From Streptomyces resistomycificus (GTDB taxonomy: Bacteria > Actinomycetota > Actinomycetes > Streptomycetales > Streptomycetaceae), in contig NZ_KQ948996.1 in NCBI RefSeq assembly GCF_001514265.1, positions 62,001-126,000 of the forward strand: a stretch of DNA of 64,000 nt, given 5' to 3'. The position numbers and the translations under genes are program-made. Below are positions 17,279-25,844 of the stretch, one piece after another; the first letter of the stretch is position 1; every line of letters starts with the position of its first letter. Under the pieces are notes generated by a model. That model did no database searches, had not been told where the DNA came from, and was given only the letters and a program-made list of their open reading frames with translations.

Positions 17279-17890
17279 ATGGCACGGATGCCGTCGGCCG
17301 AACGGCGCCGCCAGTTGACCGAAGCGGCGATCAGGGCGATGGCCCGGGACGGCGTCGCCAAGACGACGACCCGTTCCATCGCCGCCGAGGCGGGCGTGTC
17401 CCTCAGCGTCTTCCACTACTGCTTCGACTCCAAGCAGGCCCTGATCGAATCCGTCATCACCACGATCACCGACCACTCGGTGAGTCTGGTGCGGGGTGCC
17501 ATCCGTCCCAGGGCCACGCTCGAGGAGACCGTCCGGGCCGGCTTCCAGGCGTACTGGGACCACGTCCGCGCCCACCCCGACGAGCACATGCTCACCTACG
17601 AACTCACCCAGTACGCCCTGCGAAGACCGGGGTTCGAGCACCTGGCCCGACGTCAGTACGAGCTCTACGCCGACACCTACGCCGACCTCATCGACCACCT
17701 GTGCCGGACCATGGCGCTGCGACTGCGCGTTCCCGTCCCCGTGCTGGCCCACTACCTGGCCGCCATGACCGACGGCCTGACCCTCAACTACCTGGTACTC
17801 GGCGACGAAGCCGTCTGGAACGACATCCTCGACACCGTCACCGCCCACATCGGCGGCCTCGTCGAGGGCGGCACGGGAGAACGCGGGTGA
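17279..17890 (+). CDS. TetR/AcrR-family transcriptional regulator
   Basis: A 203-residue TetR regulator. The N-terminal helix-turn-helix is visible: LTEAAIRAMARDGVAKTTTR, then SIAAEAGVSLSVFHYCFDSK. The rest is a helical ligand-binding domain with a TetR_C-type YELTQYALRRPG motif. The start is ATG 17279 with GAGGG upstream. It is 76 bp before the FAD monooxygenase gene on the same strand, so that gene is the most likely co-transcribed target. It is a less likely repressor for the paired palindromes at 14921-14978, which are 2.3 kb away. Confidence 0.9.
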   Translation: MARMPSAERRRQLTEAAIRAMARDGVAKTTTRSIAAEAGVSLSVFHYCFDSKQALIESVITTITDHSVSLVRGAIRPRATLEETVRAGFQAYWDHVRAHPDEHMLTYELTQYALRRPGFEHLARRQYELYADTYADLIDHLCRTMALRLRVPVPVLAHYLAAMTDGLTLNYLVLGDEAVWNDILDTVTAHIGGLVEGGTGERG

Positions 17891-17966
17891 CGGTGGCGGC
17901 ACCGGCACCGGCTGCGCGCCGCACGAGGCGGGTGGTGCGTGGGGCTCCCGAAGTGAGGCGGGGGAC

Positions 17967-19142
17967 ATGAGAGCGGTCGTCGTGGGGGCGGGCATCGGGG
18001 GACTGGCGGCCACGCTGAGTCTGCGGCGTGCCGGATGCGAGGTCACCCTCGTCGAGCAGGCGTCGAAGTTCGCCGAGGTCGGTGCCGGGATCCAGCTCGC
18101 GCCCAACGCCACCCGGGTGCTGCGACAACTGGGAGTTCTGGACGCGGTAGCCGAACTCGCCGTCCGACCCGGCCACTTGAGTTTCCACACGTGGTCCGAC
18201 GGCGCCGAGATCTGCCGTCACCGGCTGGGGCGCGAGGCCGAGGACGCGTTCGGGGCGCCCTACCTGCAGGTCCACCGGGCCGATCTGCACCGGGCGCTGG
18301 CCGCTGTGGTCCCGCCGTCCTCGGTGCGCCTGGACACCGCCGTGGTGGGGATCGACCAGGACGACGAGTCCGCCTGGGTGACGACGGCGACCGGCGAGCG
18401 CCTGGACGCGGACCTGGTCGTGGCCGCGGACGGGGTGAGGTCCGCGGCCCGGCGGTGGCTCTTCGGCGCCGACGAGGCGCTGTTCTCGAACACCGCCGCC
18501 TACCGGGCGCTGCTGCCGTCCGACCAGGTGTCGGACCTGGACCTGCCGGACTACGGCGTCTGGCTCGGACCGGACCGCCACTTCGTCAACTACCGGGTAC
18601 GCCGCGGGGAACTGCTCAACGTCGTGGCCGTGGTCCGGGCCGAGGCCGCACCGGAGTCGTGGACCGCCCGCGCCGAACCCGGCGAGCAACTGCGCCAGTT
18701 CGACGGCTGGGACCCCCGCGTGCTCGGCGTCCTCGAACGCGCGGGGCGGATGTACCGCTACGGCCTCCACACCCGCGCCCCGCTGACACGGTGGAACGTC
18801 GGGCGCGTGACCCTGCTGGGCGACAGCGCCCACGCGATGGTGCCGTTCCAGGCCCAGGGCGCGGCACAGGCCCTTCTCGACGCGGCCGTGCTCGGCGACA
18901 CCCTGACGGGCGCGGTACCGGCGGACGTGCCCGAAGCACTCCACCGGTACGTGCGCCGGCGCCTGCCGACCGCCACCGGCGTGCAGGCCGGTTCCGCCCG
19001 GGCGGGCGAGGACTTCCACCTGCCGGACGGGCCCGAGGCCAGGGCGCGCGACGCCCGCATGGCGGCCTTCGCCGCCGAGAACGCGTTCGGTCCGCAGGCG
19101 TCCGGGTGGACGGTCGACGTCCTCGACGAGCCGACGTCGTGA
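17967..19142 (+). CDS. FAD-dependent aromatic monooxygenase (salicylate hydroxylase-like)
   Basis: A 391-residue class A flavoprotein hydroxylase. The FAD-binding GxGxxG motif is VVGAGIGGLAATLSLRRAG (residues 5-23). A DG-type motif follows in LVVAADGVRSAARR. The GD motif is LLGDSAHAMVPFQAQGAAQA near residue 284, where the family uses GDAAH. It would insert one oxygen into an aromatic or polyketide substrate using NAD(P)H. ATG 17967 follows GGCGGGGG. It sits downstream of the TetR gene, which may control it, and converges with the saccharopine-dehydrogenase-like gene 5 bp away. Confidence 0.88.
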   Translation: MRAVVVGAGIGGLAATLSLRRAGCEVTLVEQASKFAEVGAGIQLAPNATRVLRQLGVLDAVAELAVRPGHLSFHTWSDGAEICRHRLGREAEDAFGAPYLQVHRADLHRALAAVVPPSSVRLDTAVVGIDQDDESAWVTTATGERLDADLVVAADGVRSAARRWLFGADEALFSNTAAYRALLPSDQVSDLDLPDYGVWLGPDRHFVNYRVRRGELLNVVAVVRAEAAPESWTARAEPGEQLRQFDGWDPRVLGVLERAGRMYRYGLHTRAPLTRWNVGRVTLLGDSAHAMVPFQAQGAAQALLDAAVLGDTLTGAVPADVPEALHRYVRRRLPTATGVQAGSARAGEDFHLPDGPEARARDARMAAFAAENAFGPQASGWTVDVLDEPTS

Positions 19143-19147
19143 ACTGC

Positions 19148-20179
19148 CTACCGGCGTAGTTCGAAGGAGATGTGCGCGGACAGCGAGCGCAGGAGATCGG
19201 CGGCGTCGAAGATCTCGCCGGCGGAGGCGACACCGACGGTCCGGGTCCGCCCGGTGAGGATGCGGTGGACCGCTTCCACCGCGAGCGGCGCGCTGACGGC
19301 GTAGATGTCCTGGCCTCGCGCCACAGCCCTACGCTCCTGCCCGCCGGACCGTACGACGACGTCCACGAGGAAGGTCTGCTCCGACCGCCCGTCCTCGTCG
19401 ACCGCGGCCGGCGCCGGCGTGTCGGGGGCCGACAGCTCCTGGGCCGCCTCGACCGCCATGTACGTGCGCACCTCGGGGACGGACAGGTGGCTGGGGATGG
19501 TGACGACGTCGGCCATGGTGAACTCGCCGACGACCGCCCGGCTGCCCATGGGCTCGGGGAAGGGCCACTGGACGACGGGCAGGTCGTCCTTGTGGTGCTC
19601 CAACTGCCCCTTCGTGTAGCGGAGACGCAGCCCGCCCCGCCGCTCCTGGGAGACCGTGCCCGCGGCGCGTGTCCCGGCGGTGGGGTGCCAGCCGCTCAGC
19701 CCGTACGCGATGTGCGCCTCGTCTGCCGTGGTCCACTCACCCATCGCGGCGGTGGCCAACAGGTCGCCGAGACCGCCGTAGAAGGCCATCGCGGGGACGA
19801 TCACCGCTCCCGCGGCCCGGGCGCGATCGGCGAAGTGCGCGAACGTGTCGAGGTTGGCCTCGATCTCGGCCGCCACGTCCACATACGGGATGCCGGCCCG
19901 CAACGCCGCCTCGATCAGGGGCGCTGCTGTCGTGGCGAACGGCCCGGCGCAGTTGATCACAGCCGCCGTACCGGCCAGGGCGCGGTCGAGCGCGGCGGGG
20001 TCGTCTACCGACGCCGGCCGAACATCGAGGCCCGGAAGGGACGCCGCGAACGCCTCCAGCTTGCCGCTGTCACGACCGGAGAGCACCGGGACGAACCCGC
20101 GCTCCCGCAGCTGCGCCACCACGAACCGGCCGGTGTGCCCGTACGCGCCGTACACCGCTACCGCTTGTGCCGTTCCCAT
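19148..20179 (-). CDS. Saccharopine dehydrogenase-like NAD(P)-binding protein
   Basis: A 343-residue Rossmann-fold protein of the saccharopine dehydrogenase / trans-acting enoyl reductase superfamily. The nucleotide-binding loop is AVAVYGAYGHTGRFVV at the N-terminus. AVINCAGPFATTAAPLIEAALRAGIPYVDVAAE is the strongest family motif. ATG 20179 is supported by GGGGAG 6 nt upstream; longer in-frame sequence upstream overlaps the divergent regulator. True lysine-pathway saccharopine dehydrogenase is unlikely from this length. A role in lipid or secondary metabolism is possible. It diverges from a GlxA-type regulator 99 bp away, which probably controls it. Confidence 0.8.
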   Translation of the reverse strand: MGTAQAVAVYGAYGHTGRFVVAQLRERGFVPVLSGRDSGKLEAFAASLPGLDVRPASVDDPAALDRALAGTAAVINCAGPFATTAAPLIEAALRAGIPYVDVAAEIEANLDTFAHFADRARAAGAVIVPAMAFYGGLGDLLATAAMGEWTTADEAHIAYGLSGWHPTAGTRAAGTVSQERRGGLRLRYTKGQLEHHKDDLPVVQWPFPEPMGSRAVVGEFTMADVVTIPSHLSVPEVRTYMAVEAAQELSAPDTPAPAAVDEDGRSEQTFLVDVVVRSGGQERRAVARGQDIYAVSAPLAVEAVHRILTGRTRTVGVASAGEIFDAADLLRSLSAHISFELRR

Positions 20180-20245
20180 GAGTTCTCCCCGTACTCGAGT
20201 GATCCACTGAGAACATCCTGTCCTGTGCGGCGCACCACGACGAGA

Positions 20246-20278
20246 GTCTGGAACGCCATGCCCCGTACAATTCCAGAC
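20246..20278. promoter_or_regulatory. Inverted repeat at the GlxA-type regulator start
   Basis: GTCTGGAA (20246-20253) and TTCCAGAC (20271-20278) are perfect 8-bp arms with 17 nt between. The second arm ends immediately before ATG 20279. The position suits autoregulation and control of the divergent dehydrogenase gene. Confidence 0.6.
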
Positions 20279-21241
20279 ATGGGCTCTGTCGCGCTGGCCG
20301 TCACCGAGGGAATGCTCCACTTCGAACTGTCCGTGGCCTACGAGGTGTTCGACGCCGCTCCGGACGGTGTGACCGTCCCCTGGTACGACCTGGAGGTCTG
20401 CGGTACGGACGCCGTGCGGGTCGGCCGGTTCCAGTTGGAGCCCGATCACGCGCTCGACCGGCTCCGGCACGCCGACACCGTGATCGTCCCCGGCTGGGCG
20501 GACATCGACGTGGAGCCGCCCGCCGACCTGGTCGCCGCAGTGCGGGCCGCCCACGAGGCGGGCGCGCGGGTGGCCTCCCTCTGCACCGGCGCGTTCGTGC
20601 TGGCCGCCGCCGGCCTGCTGGACGGCAGACGCGCCACCACGCACTGGGCGCACACCGACGTCCTGGCCGCTCGTTACCCCCGGGTGGAGGTCGATCCGGA
20701 CGTCCTCTACGTGGACAACGGCAGCGTGCTCACCTCCGCCGGCAAGGCCGCGGCCCTGGACCTGTGCCTGCACCTCGTCCGTCTCGACCACGGCTCGTCG
20801 GTCGCCAACGCGGTCGCCCGCCGCCTGGTCGTCCCGCCGCACCGGGCCGGAGGCCAGGCCCAGTTCGTCACCGCCCCGGTGCCCGTGCGGGACAACCATC
20901 CGCTCGAGGCCCTGCTGCCCTGGGTGATCGAACGCCTCGACGAGCCGCTGACCGTGGAGGACCTCGCCCGCCAGGCGCGGCTGAGCTCGCGCCATCTGGG
21001 CCGCCACTTCAGGGCCGCCACCGGCACCACCCCGCTGCAGTGGCTGCTGACCCAACGCATCCGCCGCGCCCAGGAGCTGTTGGAGACCACCGACGGCAGC
21101 ATCGACGCCATCGCGGCCGCCACCGGCATGGGTACCGCCACCACACTGCGTCGGCACTTCAACCGCACGGTCGGCGTGCCCCCGGACACCTACCGCCGCA
21201 CCTTCCGAACGCGACCCCTCGGGCGACGTTTCTTCATCTGA
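20279..21241 (+). CDS. GlxA-family transcriptional regulator (DJ-1/PfpI + AraC HTH)
   Basis: A 320-residue regulator. Residues about 1-180 form a DJ-1/PfpI amidotransferase-like sensory domain with ADTVIVPGW and RVASLCTGAFVLAAAGLLDGRRATTHW, including the nucleophile-elbow Cys in SLCTGA. Residues about 210-310 are an AraC-type double HTH (LARQARLSSRHLGRHF, then IAAATGMGTATTLRRHF). ATG 20279 gives the normal family N-terminus; an in-frame ATG at 20258 lies inside the inverted repeat. It is divergent from the saccharopine-dehydrogenase-like gene. The inducer is unknown. Confidence 0.88.
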   Translation: MGSVALAVTEGMLHFELSVAYEVFDAAPDGVTVPWYDLEVCGTDAVRVGRFQLEPDHALDRLRHADTVIVPGWADIDVEPPADLVAAVRAAHEAGARVASLCTGAFVLAAAGLLDGRRATTHWAHTDVLAARYPRVEVDPDVLYVDNGSVLTSAGKAAALDLCLHLVRLDHGSSVANAVARRLVVPPHRAGGQAQFVTAPVPVRDNHPLEALLPWVIERLDEPLTVEDLARQARLSSRHLGRHFRAATGTTPLQWLLTQRIRRAQELLETTDGSIDAIAAATGMGTATTLRRHFNRTVGVPPDTYRRTFRTRPLGRRFFI

Positions 21242-21289
21242 TCCTACGAAGTTGTCGCGGGGCGGGTTACGGTCAGGCGCGTGAGCTGA

Positions 21290-21304
21290 TAGGAAACCTT
21301 CCTA
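21290..21304. promoter_or_regulatory. Operator-like inverted repeat upstream of chitosanase
   Basis: TAGGAA and TTCCTA arms around ACC lie 53 bp before the chitosanase start. Streptomyces csnA genes are known to be repressed by the ROK-family protein CsnR at an AT-containing palindrome. This repeat is in the right place and style for such a site. Confidence 0.55.
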
Positions 21305-21356
21305 ACGAATCAGGTCTGGACCAACTCCCCACCCCCCACCCCCACTTGGAGTTTCC

Positions 21357-22187
21357 GTGGACCCCGAGACAACAGCTCACCCTCACCCCTCCCGTCGCGG
21401 CGTCCTCGCCGCGCTCGGCGCGCTGACCTCCGCCGCCGCCATAGGCGTCCCGCATGTCGCGGCGGCCTCCGCGGCCGGACCAGGCCTCGACGACCCGGCG
21501 AAGAAGGAGATCGCCATGAAGCTGGTGTCGAGCGCGGAGAACTCCACGCTCGACTGGAAGGCCCAGTACCAGTACATCGAGGACATCGGCGACGGCCGCG
21601 GCTACACCGCCGGCATCATCGGCTTCTGCTCCGGCACCGGCGACATGCTCGACCTGGTGGAGCTCTACGCCGACCGCAGGCCCGGCAACGTACTCGCCAC
21701 GTACCTGCCGGCGCTGCGCCGGGTCGACGGCACCGACTCGCACGACGGGCTCGACCCCTACTTCACCAGGGACTGGCGCAGGGCCGCCCAGGACGCGGTG
21801 TTCCAGCAGGCGCAGAACGACGAGCGCGACCGCGTCTACTTCAACCCCGCCGTCAGGCAGGGCAAGGCGGACGGCCTGCGGGTCCTGGGGCAGTTCGCCT
21901 ACTACGACGCCATCGTCATGCACGGCGACGGCGGCGACTCCGCCAGTTTCGGCAACATCCGCAGGCGTGCCCTGCGCACGGCCAGGCCGCCGGCGCAGGG
22001 CGGCAACGAGACGGCGTACCTCCACGCCTTCCTCGACGCCCGCGTGTGGGCGATGAAGCAGGAGGAGGCGCACAGCGACACCAGCCGGGTCGACACCGCG
22101 CAGCGCGTCTTCCTGCGCCAGGGCAACCTCGACCTGAATCCGCCGCTGGACTGGAAGGTGTACGGGGACAGCTTCCACATCGGCTGA
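21357..22187 (+). CDS. csnA: GH46 chitosanase, Tat-exported
   Basis: A 276-residue endo-chitosanase of glycoside hydrolase family 46, cleaving partly or fully deacetylated chitosan outside the cell. The Tat-type signal is SRRGVLAALGAL, with cleavage near AAASAA. The catalytic block has Glu61 in SSAENSTLDWKAQY and Asp79 in EDIGDGRGYTAG, equivalent to the general acid and base of the N174 enzyme. The closing DWKVYGDSFHIG is typical. The start is GTG 21357 with TTGGAG 6-7 nt upstream. Length and motifs are complete, so it should be active. Control probably acts through the 21290 repeat, and a strong terminator follows. Confidence 0.95.
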   Translation: MDPETTAHPHPSRRGVLAALGALTSAAAIGVPHVAAASAAGPGLDDPAKKEIAMKLVSSAENSTLDWKAQYQYIEDIGDGRGYTAGIIGFCSGTGDMLDLVELYADRRPGNVLATYLPALRRVDGTDSHDGLDPYFTRDWRRAAQDAVFQQAQNDERDRVYFNPAVRQGKADGLRVLGQFAYYDAIVMHGDGGDSASFGNIRRRALRTARPPAQGGNETAYLHAFLDARVWAMKQEEAHSDTSRVDTAQRVFLRQGNLDLNPPLDWKVYGDSFHIG

Positions 22188-22227
22188 TCCGCAGGGCACA
22201 CGCGCTAGCCGGCCCGCAGATACGGCC

Positions 22228-22264
22228 GGAGGGGTCCCGGCGGCACCGTCACCGGGACCCCTCC
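22228..22264. terminator. Hairpin terminator between convergent genes
   Basis: GGAGGGGTCCCGG (22228-22240) pairs with CCGGGACCCCTCC (22252-22264). It lies between the chitosanase and the SMP-30-like gene, which converge on it. Confidence 0.8.
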
Positions 22265-22281
22265 GTGGGGCGGGGTCGTCC

Positions 22282-23199
22282 TCACCGCACCCGGGGCAGG
22301 CCCGTCACGGACATCATCAGGGAGTACAGCGAGGTCGTCGCCGTGATGAACAGGCGGTTGTTCTTCGGGCCGCCGAAGGCGATGTTGGAGACCGGCTCGG
22401 GCACGTGCAGCCTCCCGATGAGCGTGCCGTCGGGGTGGTAGCAGTGCACGCCGTCGTCGAGCGCGGCGACCCACAGCCGGCCTTCGTCGTCGAAGCGGAT
22501 GTTGTCGTAGTCGCCGCCGGTGCACTCGGCGAAGACCTTGCCGCCCGAAAGGCCGCCGTCCTCGCGCACGTCGAAGACGCGGATCTGGCCGGCCCGCGTG
22601 TCGGCCACGTACAACCGGCGTTCGTCCGGCGAGAACACCAGCCCGTTGGGCCCGCCGAAACCGTCCGCGACCCGCCGCACCCCGCCGGTCACCGGGTCGA
22701 TCCGGTAGACGTCACAGCTGCCGATCTCGCTCTCCGCGCGGTGCCCCTCGTAGTCGCTGGTGATCCCGAAGTCCGGGTCCGTGAACCAGACCGAGCCGTC
22801 GGAGCGTACGACCGCGTCGTTCGGGCTGTTGAAGCGTTTGCCCTCGAAGCGGTCGGCGAGCACGGTCACCCGGCCGTCCGGTTCGGTGCGGGTGACCCGG
22901 CGATTGCCCTGCTCACAGCTCACCAGCCGGCCCTCGCGGTCCAGGGTGTTGCCGTTGACGTGCCCCGCCGGCGAGCGGAAGACCCCGGTCGTGCCGGTCA
23001 TCTCGTCCCACCGCAGCAGGCGGTCGTTGGGAATGTCGCTCCAGATCAACTGACGCCAGGCGGGCAGATAGAGCGGCCCCTCGGCCCAACGGCAGTCGTC
23101 ATGCAGGCGCTCGAGCCGTGCGTCGCCGTTGGCGCACCTTCCGGTGCGGAAGCGCTCGTCCAGAACCTCGTACAGATTGTTGAGCAGCTTGCCGGACAT
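22282..23199 (-). CDS. SMP-30/gluconolactonase-like lactonase
   Basis: A 305-residue six-bladed beta-propeller of the SMP-30/gluconolactonase/LRE family, hydrolysing a sugar lactone with a divalent metal. Family features in order: the metal-ligand Glu in CRWAEGPLYLP, HVNGNTLDREGRLVSCEQGNR, RFNSPNDAVVRSDGSVWFTDPDFGI with the conserved Asn, and GPNGLVFSPDERRLYVADT. ATG 23199 is chosen, with GAGGGG about 7 nt upstream. It is divergent from an Lrp/AsnC-type regulator with a palindromic intergenic region, so that regulator is the likely controller. The true substrate could be gluconolactone or another aldonolactone. Confidence 0.88.
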   Translation of the reverse strand: MSGKLLNNLYEVLDERFRTGRCANGDARLERLHDDCRWAEGPLYLPAWRQLIWSDIPNDRLLRWDEMTGTTGVFRSPAGHVNGNTLDREGRLVSCEQGNRRVTRTEPDGRVTVLADRFEGKRFNSPNDAVVRSDGSVWFTDPDFGITSDYEGHRAESEIGSCDVYRIDPVTGGVRRVADGFGGPNGLVFSPDERRLYVADTRAGQIRVFDVREDGGLSGGKVFAECTGGDYDNIRFDDEGRLWVAALDDGVHCYHPDGTLIGRLHVPEPVSNIAFGGPKNNRLFITATTSLYSLMMSVTGLPRVR

Positions 23200-23231
23200 G
23201 GACAACCCCTCATCAGGTTCAGTCGAATGAC

Positions 23232-23259
23232 GTTCGGTATGATCATAGTGTGCCCGAAC
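23232..23259. promoter_or_regulatory. Palindromic control region between lactonase and Lrp genes
   Basis: GTTCGG (23232-23237) and CCGAAC (23254-23259) flank the 10-bp palindrome TATGATCATA (23238-23247). This fits an Lrp/AsnC or dimeric-regulator site shared by the divergent genes. Confidence 0.5.
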
Positions 23260-23276
23260 CGGTTAGGGTGGGGAAC

Positions 23277-23735
23277 ATGGGGATGGTCAATGGGACGGTG
23301 GACGACGTCGACAGGGCGCTGATCGCCCAGCTCCAGCGTGACGCCACACAGGCCTACGCGGTGCTGGGCAAGGCCGTCGGTCTGTCGGCCGCGGCGGCCC
23401 ACGACCGCGTCCGCAAGCTCCGCGAACGCGGCGTCATCCGCCACACCACCGTGGATGTCGACCCCGCCGCCCTCGGGCGGGGCGTACTCGCCTTCGTCAT
23501 GGTCGACTCGTCGGCCTGGATGGGGGAGGCGAGCGCCTCCTTCGCCGCCATTCCGGAGATTCAGGAAGCCCACGTCATCGCGGGCGCCGCCGCGGTCCTC
23601 GTCAAGGTCCGCACGGCCACCACGGAGCAGTTGCAGGACGTCCTGCGGCGGCTCTACGCGATCGAGGGCGTGAGCGGGACACAGGCGACGATCGTGCTGG
23701 ACACCTTCTTCGAGCGGCCGGTCAGCACCGACTGA
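23277..23735 (+). CDS. Lrp/AsnC-family transcriptional regulator
   Basis: A 152-residue feast/famine regulator. The N-terminal winged HTH is VDDVDRALIAQLQRDATQAYAVLGKAVGLS, then AAAHDRVRKLRERGVIRHTT. The C-terminal RAM domain carries IQEAHVIAGAAAVLVKVRT, in which family members normally have a G-D/E-Y ligand pattern; here it is GAAA, so the effector specificity may differ. ATG 23277 is favoured because GGTGGGG precedes it and the upstream GTG 23250 lies inside the palindromic operator. It is divergent from the lactonase gene and followed closely by NAD synthetase. Confidence 0.85.
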   Translation: MGMVNGTVDDVDRALIAQLQRDATQAYAVLGKAVGLSAAAAHDRVRKLRERGVIRHTTVDVDPAALGRGVLAFVMVDSSAWMGEASASFAAIPEIQEAHVIAGAAAVLVKVRTATTEQLQDVLRRLYAIEGVSGTQATIVLDTFFERPVSTD

Positions 23736-23774
23736 CGCCGCCGGGTGCCGGGACGCACCCCATCGTGAAACGGC

Positions 23775-25844
23775 ATGCCGAAAGGGGCACTTCGCATCGT
23801 GAACTTCTCGTCCATCTACCAGCACGGCTTCGCACGGGTCGCCGCGTGCACCGGTCACGCGGCCATCGCCGATCCGTCGGCCAACGCGGAGGCCGTGCTG
23901 CGGCAGGGGCGCCGATGCGCGCAGGAGGGGGTCGCCGTCGCCGTCTTCCCCGAACTCTGCCTTACCGGCTACTCGATCGAGGACCTGCTGCTGCAGGACG
24001 CCGTGCTCGACGAGGTCGAGACGGCGCTCCAGACCGTGGTGTCCGGATCGGCGGACCTGCTGCCGGTGCTCGTCGTCGGCGCCCCGCTGCGCCACCGCCA
24101 GGGCGTCTACAACTGCGCGGTGATCGTGCACCGCGGACGGATCCTCGGCGTCGCCCCCAAGTCCTACCTGCCGAACTACCGCGAGTTCTACGAGCGGCGC
24201 CAGCTCACCGCGGGCGACGACGAGCGCGGCGGGACGATCCGGGTCGGCGGCACCGACGTGCCGTTCGGCACCGACCTGCTCTTCACCGCGGACGACGTGC
24301 CCAGCCTGGTGCTGCACGTGGAGATCTGTGAGGACATGTGGGTGCCGGTGCCTCCGAGCGCCGAGGCGGCGCTGGCCGGGGCGACCGTCCTGGCCAACCT
24401 CTCGGGCAGCCCGATCACCGTCGGCCGGGCCGACGACCGGCGGCTGCTGTGCCGCTCGGCGTCCTCACGCTGCCTCGCCGCGTACGTCTACGCGGCGGCC
24501 GGTCTGGGCGAGTCGACCACCGACCTGTCCTGGGACGGCCAGACCATGATCTACGAGAACGGCGTCCTGCTGGCGGAGACCGAGCGCTTCCCGCAGGACG
24601 ACCAGTACGCGGTGGCCGACGTCGACCTCGACCTGCTGCGGCAGGAGCGGCAGCGGATGGGCACGTTCGACGAGAACCGCCGGACCCACGCCGCGCGCAC
24701 CGGTGACTTCCGGCGCGTGTCGTTCCGGCTCGACGCGCCCACGACCGACCTCGGACTGCGTCGCCGCGTCGAGCGCTTCCCGTTCGTGCCGGCCGACCCC
24801 GCGCGCCTGGCCCAGGACTGCTACGAGGCCTACAACATCCAGGTCGCGGGTCTGCAGCGGCGCCTGTCCGCGATCGGCGGCCCGAAGGTCGTCATCGGGG
24901 TGTCGGGCGGCCTCGACTCCACGCACGCGCTGATCGTCGCCGCCAAGGCCATGGACCGCGCGGGCCGCCCGCGCAGCGACATCCTGGCCTTCACGCTGCC
25001 CGGCTTCGCCACCGGCGAGCACACCAAGGGCAACGCCCACAAGCTGATGCGTTCCCTCGGCGTCACCGCGACCGAACTCGACATCACCCCGACCGCGCGG
25101 CTCATGCTCCAGGAGATCGGTCACCCCTTCTCCTCCGGTGAGCCGGTGTACGACGTGACCTTCGAGAACGTGCAGGCCGGACTGCGCACCGACTACCTGT
25201 TCCGGCTGGCCAACCAGCGCGGCGGCATCGTGCTCGGCACCGGTGACCTGTCCGAACTGGCCCTCGGCTGGTGCACGTACGGCGTCGGCGACCAGATGAG
25301 CCACTACAACGTCAACTCCGGCGTGCCCAAGACCCTCATCCAGCACCTCATCCGATGGGTCATCAGCAGCAACCAGTTCGACGAGGAGACCGACGAGACA
25401 CTGGCCGCGATCCTCGACACGGAGATCAGTCCGGAGCTCGTGCCGGGCGAGGAACTGCAGTCCACCGAGTCCAAGATCGGGCCCTACGCGCTGCACGACT
25501 TCACGCTCTTCCACATCCTGCGGTACGGCTTCCGGCCGTCCAAGATCGGCTTCCTGGCCTGGCACGCCTGGCGCGAGAAGGACGCCGGCGCATGGCCGCC
25601 CGGATTCCCCGAGGCCGAGCGGACTGCGTACGAACTGCCGGAGATCTGGCACTGGCTGGAGTACTTCTGCCGCCGTTTCTTCGGGTTCGCGCAGTTCAAG
25701 CGCTCCGCCATGCCTAACGGGCCGAAGGTGCTCGCCGGCGGCTCCCTCTCGCCCCGTGGCGACTGGCGCGCACCGTCCGACAGCACGGCGGACACCTGGC
25801 TGCGCGACCTGGCCCGCTGGGACGTGCCGCGCGCCGGAGAGTAG
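23775..25844 (+). CDS. nadE: Glutamine-dependent NAD+ synthetase
   Basis: A 689-residue two-domain enzyme making NAD+ from deamido-NAD+, ATP and glutamine in the cytosol. The N-terminal CN-hydrolase (glutaminase) domain has its full triad: Glu60 in VFPELCLTGY, Lys129 in VAPKSYLPNYREFYE, and Cys185 in HVEICEDMWVP. The C-terminal synthetase has the PP-loop VIGVSGGLDSTHALIV (Ser-Gly-Gly at 375-377) and LGTGDLSELALGWCTYG. This length and order match the actinobacterial long-form NadE. It starts 40 bp after the Lrp gene and may be co-transcribed with it. Confidence 0.96.
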   Translation: MPKGALRIVNFSSIYQHGFARVAACTGHAAIADPSANAEAVLRQGRRCAQEGVAVAVFPELCLTGYSIEDLLLQDAVLDEVETALQTVVSGSADLLPVLVVGAPLRHRQGVYNCAVIVHRGRILGVAPKSYLPNYREFYERRQLTAGDDERGGTIRVGGTDVPFGTDLLFTADDVPSLVLHVEICEDMWVPVPPSAEAALAGATVLANLSGSPITVGRADDRRLLCRSASSRCLAAYVYAAAGLGESTTDLSWDGQTMIYENGVLLAETERFPQDDQYAVADVDLDLLRQERQRMGTFDENRRTHAARTGDFRRVSFRLDAPTTDLGLRRRVERFPFVPADPARLAQDCYEAYNIQVAGLQRRLSAIGGPKVVIGVSGGLDSTHALIVAAKAMDRAGRPRSDILAFTLPGFATGEHTKGNAHKLMRSLGVTATELDITPTARLMLQEIGHPFSSGEPVYDVTFENVQAGLRTDYLFRLANQRGGIVLGTGDLSELALGWCTYGVGDQMSHYNVNSGVPKTLIQHLIRWVISSNQFDEETDETLAAILDTEISPELVPGEELQSTESKIGPYALHDFTLFHILRYGFRPSKIGFLAWHAWREKDAGAWPPGFPEAERTAYELPEIWHWLEYFCRRFFGFAQFKRSAMPNGPKVLAGGSLSPRGDWRAPSDSTADTWLRDLARWDVPRAGE

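Noticed and set aside
15527..18190. An 887-codon minus-strand open frame
   Set aside because: It runs antisense to the M19-like peptidase, TetR and FAD enzyme genes, which have clear motifs. Its composition (Val, Gly, Arg, His) is that of a shadow.
20258..20278. Start of the GlxA-type regulator at ATG 20258
   Set aside because: It lies inside the inverted repeat, adds seven non-conserved residues, and the family N-terminus begins at ATG 20279.
23250..23276. GTG 23250 as start of the Lrp-type regulator
   Set aside because: It falls within the palindromic control region and has no ribosome site. ATG 23277 follows GGTGGGG.
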